Part shown: positions 34,196-37,787 of the stretch, piece by piece
Numbering within the stretch: position 1 is the first letter of the stretch
Layout: each line of letters opens with the position of its first letter
From: Bryobacterales bacterium
Lineage (GTDB): Bacteria > Acidobacteriota > Terriglobia > Bryobacterales > Bryobacteraceae
Assembly (NCBI GenBank): GCA_003136675.1
Contig: PLFE01000167.1
Span: forward strand, 1-37,787
DNA length: 37,787 nt
Reading direction: 5' to 3'
The notes under the pieces: generated by a model
The model's input: the letters and a program-made list of their open reading frames with translations, nothing else
Databases searched by the model: none
What the model was told of the DNA's origin: nothing
Translations under genes and position numbers: made by a program

Positions 34196-34225
34196 TTGAC
34201 ACGTTTGTCATGGCTCTGTTACGCT
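34196..34225 (+). promoter_or_regulatory. Candidate extended -10 promoter for the receiver-GH3 genes
   Basis: A perfect TTGACA (34196-34201) is followed after 18 bases by TACGCT (34220-34225), which carries the TGn extension (TG at 34217-34218). Transcription would begin near 34232, about 28 bases before the receiver ATG at 34261. No Shine-Dalgarno sequence is visible before that ATG. Confidence 0.45.
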
Positions 34226-34260
34226 CGCTCGGTTCGCGCAAATCGCGCCGCACAAAATAA

Positions 34261-34716
34261 ATGATCAACTCCCCTCACAGTCCCCTCAACCGTTCACCGC
34301 GCATTCTGCTGGTGGACGATAACCACTATGGAAACGCGGGGCGCAAAACGCTGCTGGAACAACGCGGCTATGACGTGGACACCTCCACCAGCGGCGAAGA
34401 AGCCTTGCTCCTCATCGACCAGCAGCGGTACGACGTAGTGGTTACCGATTTCAAAATGGGCGGCATGAGCGGAACGGAGCTGATTGCGCAACTGCGGGCC
34501 GCGGAAACCGCCTCGGCGCTGATCCTTCTTTCGGGATTTGCCGGCTGCATGGGATTAACAGAAGAGAATTGTGGCGCCGACGCGGTACTATGCAAGAGCA
34601 ACAAGGAAGAAGAACAGTTGTGCAGAACGGTTCGCCTGCTGCTGTCCCGGCGGACGAAGAAGAAGCCGGCCGTGTCCGAAAAACGACTCCGGTCGAGCAT
34701 TGCCAGAACGGTCTAA
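34261..34716 (+). CDS. Stand-alone response-regulator receiver domain
   Basis: 151 residues, a single CheY-like receiver domain with no DNA-binding output. The acidic pocket is Asp19-Asp20 in ILLVDDN, the phosphoacceptor is Asp63 in VVVTDFKMGGMSG, the Ser/Thr position is Ser in LILLSGF, and the Lys is in VLCKSNKEE. The C-terminal 25 residues are basic and probably unstructured. It would pass phosphate or bind a partner kinase; no histidine kinase is in the window. The gene begins right after a 16-codon mini frame (34210-34260) and ends three bases before the GH3 TTG start. Confidence 0.88.
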   Translation: MINSPHSPLNRSPRILLVDDNHYGNAGRKTLLEQRGYDVDTSTSGEEALLLIDQQRYDVVVTDFKMGGMSGTELIAQLRAAETASALILLSGFAGCMGLTEENCGADAVLCKSNKEEEQLCRTVRLLLSRRTKKKPAVSEKRLRSSIARTV

Positions 34717-34719
34717 GCG

Positions 34720-36570
34720 TTGCCCAGACAATCCGAACTGCTCAGCAAGCGAATCAGCGCGGCCGCCATCCTGCTGCTCCTCGTGGCGGCGCCCGCCTCC
34801 CAGTCGCCTGGCTACGCGCGGCGCAAGACGTCCCCCAAAGCCACCCAGCAGCAGGACGGCGCGGAGGCGATCCCCGCTGCCTGGCGGCGGCTCTCTCTGC
34901 GCGATGAAGTGGCGCAGCTTGTGGTGGTGGATTTCACGGGCCAGCCGCTCGCGAAAAAATCCCTCGCCTGGAAACGGCTTTACTCGCTGGTTCACAAGGA
35001 CCGCGTGGGTGGCCTGATTCTGGTGAATGTCTCGCAGGGGCATCTGGTGCAGCGCGCCGACCCGGTGGAAGCCGCCAAAATCATCAACGACCTGCAGCGC
35101 GCCGCCCGGATTCCCCTGGTGGTGGGAGGCGATCTGGAACGCGGCGCATCCATGCGCTTCAAGGACACCACCGTGTTTCCGCACGCCATGGCGTTTGCGG
35201 CGGCCGGCGACCCGGCGGCGGCCCGCTACGAAGGCGAGGTGACGGCCCGCGAAGCCCGCGCCATCGGTGTGAACTGGATCTTCTTCCCCGACGCCGACGT
35301 CAACAGCAACCCCGATAATCCGATCATTAACATCCGTTCTTACAGTGAAGACCCTCGGCAGGTGTCGGAGTATGTGGACGCCTTCCTCGAAGGTGCTTCC
35401 TCAGACCCGCACAATCGCGTGCTCACCACTGCCAAACACTTCCCCGGCCATGGCGATACCGCGGTGGACACGCACCTCAAGCTGGCCACCATTCCGGCTG
35501 ACCGGAAGCATCTGGATGACGTGGAACTTGCCCCGTTCCGCGCCGCCATCGCGCACGGAGTGGATTCCATTATGACGGCGCACCTGACGGTGCCCTCGAT
35601 TGGAGGAGACACACCCGCGACTTTCTCCGCGCCGATCCTCACCCAGCTTCTCAGGGGCGATCTGGGATTCAAGGGCATCATCGTCACCGACGCGCTGGAT
35701 ATGGGCGGAATCAGGAATTATTCGTCGGGCGAGGCTGCGGTGAAGGCCCTCGAAGCCGGCGTGGACGTGCTGCTGATGCCGGGCGATCCCGTGGCGGCCA
35801 TCAACGCCGTTGTGGCGGCGGTGAAACAGGGGCGCATCCCGAAGAGCCGTGTCGACGAAGCCTTGAATCGTGTTCTCGCCGCCAAGGTAAGGCTCGGCCT
35901 GGTGGCCAGCCGCACAGTGAACGTGAATGCCATCCCGAGGTTGGTGAACCAGCCGCAGAGCAACCTCCGCGCGCTGGAAGTTGCTCAGGAAGCCGTCACC
36001 CTGGTGAAGAACGATGCGCATCTGGTCCCGCTACAGGCAAATTCGCTGGTCTGCTTCGCCATTCTTCGGGAAGGCGGCAACAGCCAGCAGGGAACGGCGA
36101 TGCAGCCCGAAATCAATCGCCGCGCACCGGGACGCCCGTCGCTGCTGCTCGACCCCGGCATGTCACCGGACGATTTGAGCCGCGCCGTGTCGCAAGCCGG
36201 CAACTGCGATGCCTGGTATGTGGCGGCCTTCGTCTCCGTGGCCGGATACAGGGGAAATATTTCGCTCAACGGGAGCTACCCGGCGCTCATGGCGCAGTTG
36301 ATTGCTTCGGGTAAACCGGTGATGTTGATGTCGCTGGGCAATCCGTATCTCCTCCGGAGTTTCCCCGCGGTGGCGGGTTACCTCACCACTTTCAGCACCG
36401 TGCCGCCTTCGGAGGTGGCTGCGATTCAGGCGCTCTATGGCGAAGTGGCCATTCATGGGCGGCTGCCGGTCACCATTCCCAACCTGGCCAGGTTTGGCGA
36501 TGGCCTCAGTTTTGGAATCACCGCGCACGTCCCCACCAACGCCTCCGTAGCGTTCCCCGCCACTCGCTAG
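34720..36570 (+). CDS. Secreted glycoside hydrolase family 3 (NagZ-like beta-N-acetylhexosaminidase)
   Basis: 616 residues from TTG 34720, three bases after the receiver stop. The N-terminus is a signal peptide or anchor (ISAAAILLLLVAAPASQS). The GH3 barrel starts at about 50 (WRRLSLRDEVAQLVVVDFTG), and the NagZ-type catalytic loop KHFPGHGDTAVDTH is at 239-252, with the His244-Asp246 acid/base dyad. The nucleophile is Asp324 in GIIVTDALDMGG. The second domain (about 400-600) resembles GH3-C but is shortened. NagZ-like enzymes remove N-acetylglucosamine from peptidoglycan fragments; an exported version could act in cell-wall recycling or on chitin-like polymers. The start and cleavage site are inferred. 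Confidence 0.9.
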   Translation: MPRQSELLSKRISAAAILLLLVAAPASQSPGYARRKTSPKATQQQDGAEAIPAAWRRLSLRDEVAQLVVVDFTGQPLAKKSLAWKRLYSLVHKDRVGGLILVNVSQGHLVQRADPVEAAKIINDLQRAARIPLVVGGDLERGASMRFKDTTVFPHAMAFAAAGDPAAARYEGEVTAREARAIGVNWIFFPDADVNSNPDNPIINIRSYSEDPRQVSEYVDAFLEGASSDPHNRVLTTAKHFPGHGDTAVDTHLKLATIPADRKHLDDVELAPFRAAIAHGVDSIMTAHLTVPSIGGDTPATFSAPILTQLLRGDLGFKGIIVTDALDMGGIRNYSSGEAAVKALEAGVDVLLMPGDPVAAINAVVAAVKQGRIPKSRVDEALNRVLAAKVRLGLVASRTVNVNAIPRLVNQPQSNLRALEVAQEAVTLVKNDAHLVPLQANSLVCFAILREGGNSQQGTAMQPEINRRAPGRPSLLLDPGMSPDDLSRAVSQAGNCDAWYVAAFVSVAGYRGNISLNGSYPALMAQLIASGKPVMLMSLGNPYLLRSFPAVAGYLTTFSTVPPSEVAAIQALYGEVAIHGRLPVTIPNLARFGDGLSFGITAHVPTNASVAFPATR

Positions 36571-36600
36571 GCAACTGCCGTCTTGGTGGCACTTCAGTCT

Positions 36601-36901
36601 ATGCTCAACCCCTCTTCCCGAACCGCAACGAGAGTCGCCGTGACCCGTTACCCTCACATTCACGCCAGAAATCGTAGAAGGTCTCCCCGCCAAAGCGCGA
36701 GCCAGGGGCATGGCGATAGTGGAGTACCTTCAAAACATTGTCGAACAGGCCGCCTTGCCGCCCGCCCAGAAAAATACCGTCCCGGAGCCAACGCCTCGGG
36801 AAGAGGCTGTTCGACGCATGCTCGAATTCGGCGAGAGGCATCGGCATTCGCTCGGCGAATCTATTTCACGCGAGATGCTTCGTGAAGAGCACCGTTTTTG
36901 A
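36601..36901 (+). pseudogene. Decayed VapB-like antitoxin
   Basis: ATG 36601 starts a frame MLNPSSRTATRVAVT that breaks at the CCC run in GTGACCCGTTACC (about 36641-36653). Removing one C restores VTLTFTPEIVEGLPAKARAR followed by GMAIVEYLQNIVEQAALP, giving a protein of about 99 residues. The second half is intact from ATG 36710: REEAVRRMLEFGERHRHSLG, ending SISREMLREEHRF, the C-terminal pattern of VapB-type antitoxins that embrace a PIN toxin. A 63-residue product could still be made from 36710, lacking the N-terminal DNA-binding part. The stop TGA overlaps the ATG of the toxin remnant. Confidence 0.65.
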
Positions 36902-37169
36902 TGGGAGCGTTTGTCCTTGAACGCGTCCGTTGCAGTTTCGCGGTGCTTTCCAGGGGATCCCAGCGAGCGCGCTCCGTATAGCCAGGGATTCTTCGTTTCC
37001 TACAGCAGGCGCAGAAGGATCACCGAGCGGCAGATCCATGAATACCTGCAACCTCGCCGCTTACGATGTCGCATACCTGAATCTAGCGAAGGGGGCAAAC
37101 CTTGCCCTCGCCACTTCGGACGCACCCGTCAGAGCCGCGGCGATTGCCGAGGGCATCGTCCTGATTTAA
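36901..37169 (+). pseudogene. Decayed VapC-like PIN-domain toxin
   Basis: ATG 36901 gives MGAFVLE, where the family has FVLDASVAV; an extra A at about 36920 shifts the frame. Removing it restores FVLDASVAVS-CFPGDPSE, with the first PIN aspartate. Only short pieces of the rest remain: RRRRITERQIHEYLQ in frame two, and the C-terminal NLAAYDVAYLNLAKGANLAL then ATSDAPVRAAAIAEGIVLI in frame three. Some 40 residues between the first two parts and 35 between the second and third are missing, compared with a normal PIN toxin of about 130 residues. No ribonuclease can be produced. Confidence 0.78.
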
Positions 37170-37206
37170 CGCGGCTTCCCCGGCCGCCGTTTAATAAAAT
37201 AAGCGC

Positions 37207-37787
37207 ATGCAAATCACCTGGTTAGGTCACGGCACATTCGAATTCGTATGGGGTTCAGGCAAGCGCCTGATCGCCGACCCCTGGACCGAAGGCAACCCAA
37301 AATATCCCACCGGCCACGAAATCGGTGACCTGGACCTGATCATCGTCTCGCACGGTCACTTCGATCATATTCACGACGCCGTGCCACTCGCAAAGAAATT
37401 CAAACCATCCATCGCCGCCATCTACGAACTTTGCCACTGGCTGGAATCGAAAGGCGTCGAGAACACCAGCCCGATGAATAAGGGCGGCACGCAAACGTTC
37501 TTTGAAGGCGATGACAAAATCCAGGTCACGATGACGCATGCCGTCCACAGCTGCGGCATTCTGGACGACGGCAAAATCATCTACGGCGGAGAAGCCGCGG
37601 GCTTCATCCTGCGTTTCGCCGACGGCCGCTCGATCTACTTCTCGGGCGATACGAACGTGTTCACCGACATGCAGCTCATCCAGGAGCTTTACCGTCCCGA
37701 TCTTGCGATTCTGCCGATCGGCAACCTGTACACGATGGGTCCGCAAGAGGCCGCCAAGGCTTGTGAATTGCTCGGCGTGAAGAAAGT
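37207..37787 (+). CDS. Metallo-beta-lactamase-fold hydrolase (UPF0173 type), 5' part
   Basis: The ATG at 37207 opens a frame that runs off the right edge (193 codons visible). It starts MQITWLGHGTFEF, a typical start of UPF0173/YtkL-like metal-dependent hydrolases. The metal motif HxHxDH is at residues 49-54 (SHGHFDHIHD). Later landmarks are THAVHSCGI and YFSGDTNVF, with the metal-bridging Asp. Members are predicted zinc hydrolases of the cytoplasm; substrates are generally not established. About 30-40 C-terminal residues lie outside the window. It lies 37 bases after the remnant toxin and has no clear ribosome-binding site. Confidence 0.9.
   Translation, partial: MQITWLGHGTFEFVWGSGKRLIADPWTEGNPKYPTGHEIGDLDLIIVSHGHFDHIHDAVPLAKKFKPSIAAIYELCHWLESKGVENTSPMNKGGTQTFFEGDDKIQVTMTHAVHSCGILDDGKIIYGGEAAGFILRFADGRSIYFSGDTNVFTDMQLIQELYRPDLAILPIGNLYTMGPQEAAKACELLGVKK

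Noticed and set aside
34210-34260. 16-codon leader peptide gene before the receiver
   Set aside because: It lacks a ribosome-binding site and overlaps the proposed -10 promoter element, so it would sit outside the transcript; kept only as a remark.
35401-36021. 206-codon minus-strand frame opposite the GH3 gene
   Set aside because: Shadow of the conserved catalytic region, no family features.

Overview
This window looks like chromosomal DNA of an acidobacterium close to Solibacter/Bryobacter (Acidobacteriota, Bryobacterales). The inference rests on protein families concentrated in that group: two proteins ending in the Solibacter-type C-terminal domain (TIGR03437) at 604-3885 and 15220-17100, a VWFA-related protein of the acidobacterial type (TIGR03436) at 32991-34121, two remnants of TIGR03803-repeat proteins, and an orphan macrolide-exporter-like permease of the ADOP type at 19993-22473. 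The DNA looks GC-rich, coding density is very high, many starts are GTG or TTG, and several genes lack a clear Shine-Dalgarno sequence. No phage, insertion sequence, CRISPR array, tRNA or rRNA was seen.

Layout. 1-6.3 kb: the end of an outer-membrane beta-barrel protein, a large secreted subtilisin-like protease, a three-gene ECF sigma-factor operon (small membrane protein, sigma factor, possible anti-sigma), and a decayed TIGR03803-repeat gene. 6.3-12.9 kb: a minus-strand pair (Cys-poor molybdopterin-fold protein and fuconolactonase-like amidohydrolase) diverging from an ABC-2 exporter operon (ATPase, permease, secreted unknown). Then come an MFS exporter that overlaps the unknown gene tail to tail, and a frameshifted serine-hydrolase pseudogene. 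12.9-19.8 kb, minus strand: RNase R, an NHL-propeller protein, an ARPP-1/DUF6569 protein and a B12-binding radical SAM protein. 20.0-23.5 kb: the ADOP permease followed 1 nt later by a nitronate monooxygenase. 23.4-29.3 kb, minus strand: a tightly coupled locus of a His-rich NicO-type nickel/cobalt transporter, a TPR protein and a DUF4331 protein. It closes with a clear intrinsic terminator and is followed by a second exported TPR protein. 29.4-32.9 kb: a tiny Tyr/Arg-rich secreted protein, a Gfo/Idh/MocA oxidoreductase, a second decayed TIGR03803 gene joined to a fragment of a second oxidoreductase start, a small membrane protein and a rhomboid protease. 33.0-37.8 kb: the VWA protein, a stand-alone receiver domain, a GH3 NagZ-like glycosidase, a wrecked VapBC toxin-antitoxin pair, and the start of a UPF0173-type metallo-hydrolase that runs off the window.

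The most system-like region is the NicO-TPR-DUF4331 locus, whose genes are coupled by a 5-nt gap and an ATGA overlap. A role in metal handling at the envelope is an inference from the transporter family and its His-rich loop. The second theme is decay: five to six broken genes carry small indels plus larger deletions, two from the same repeat family. Single-base lesions could be assembly errors, but the large internal deletions in the TIGR03803 genes and in VapC cannot be explained that way.
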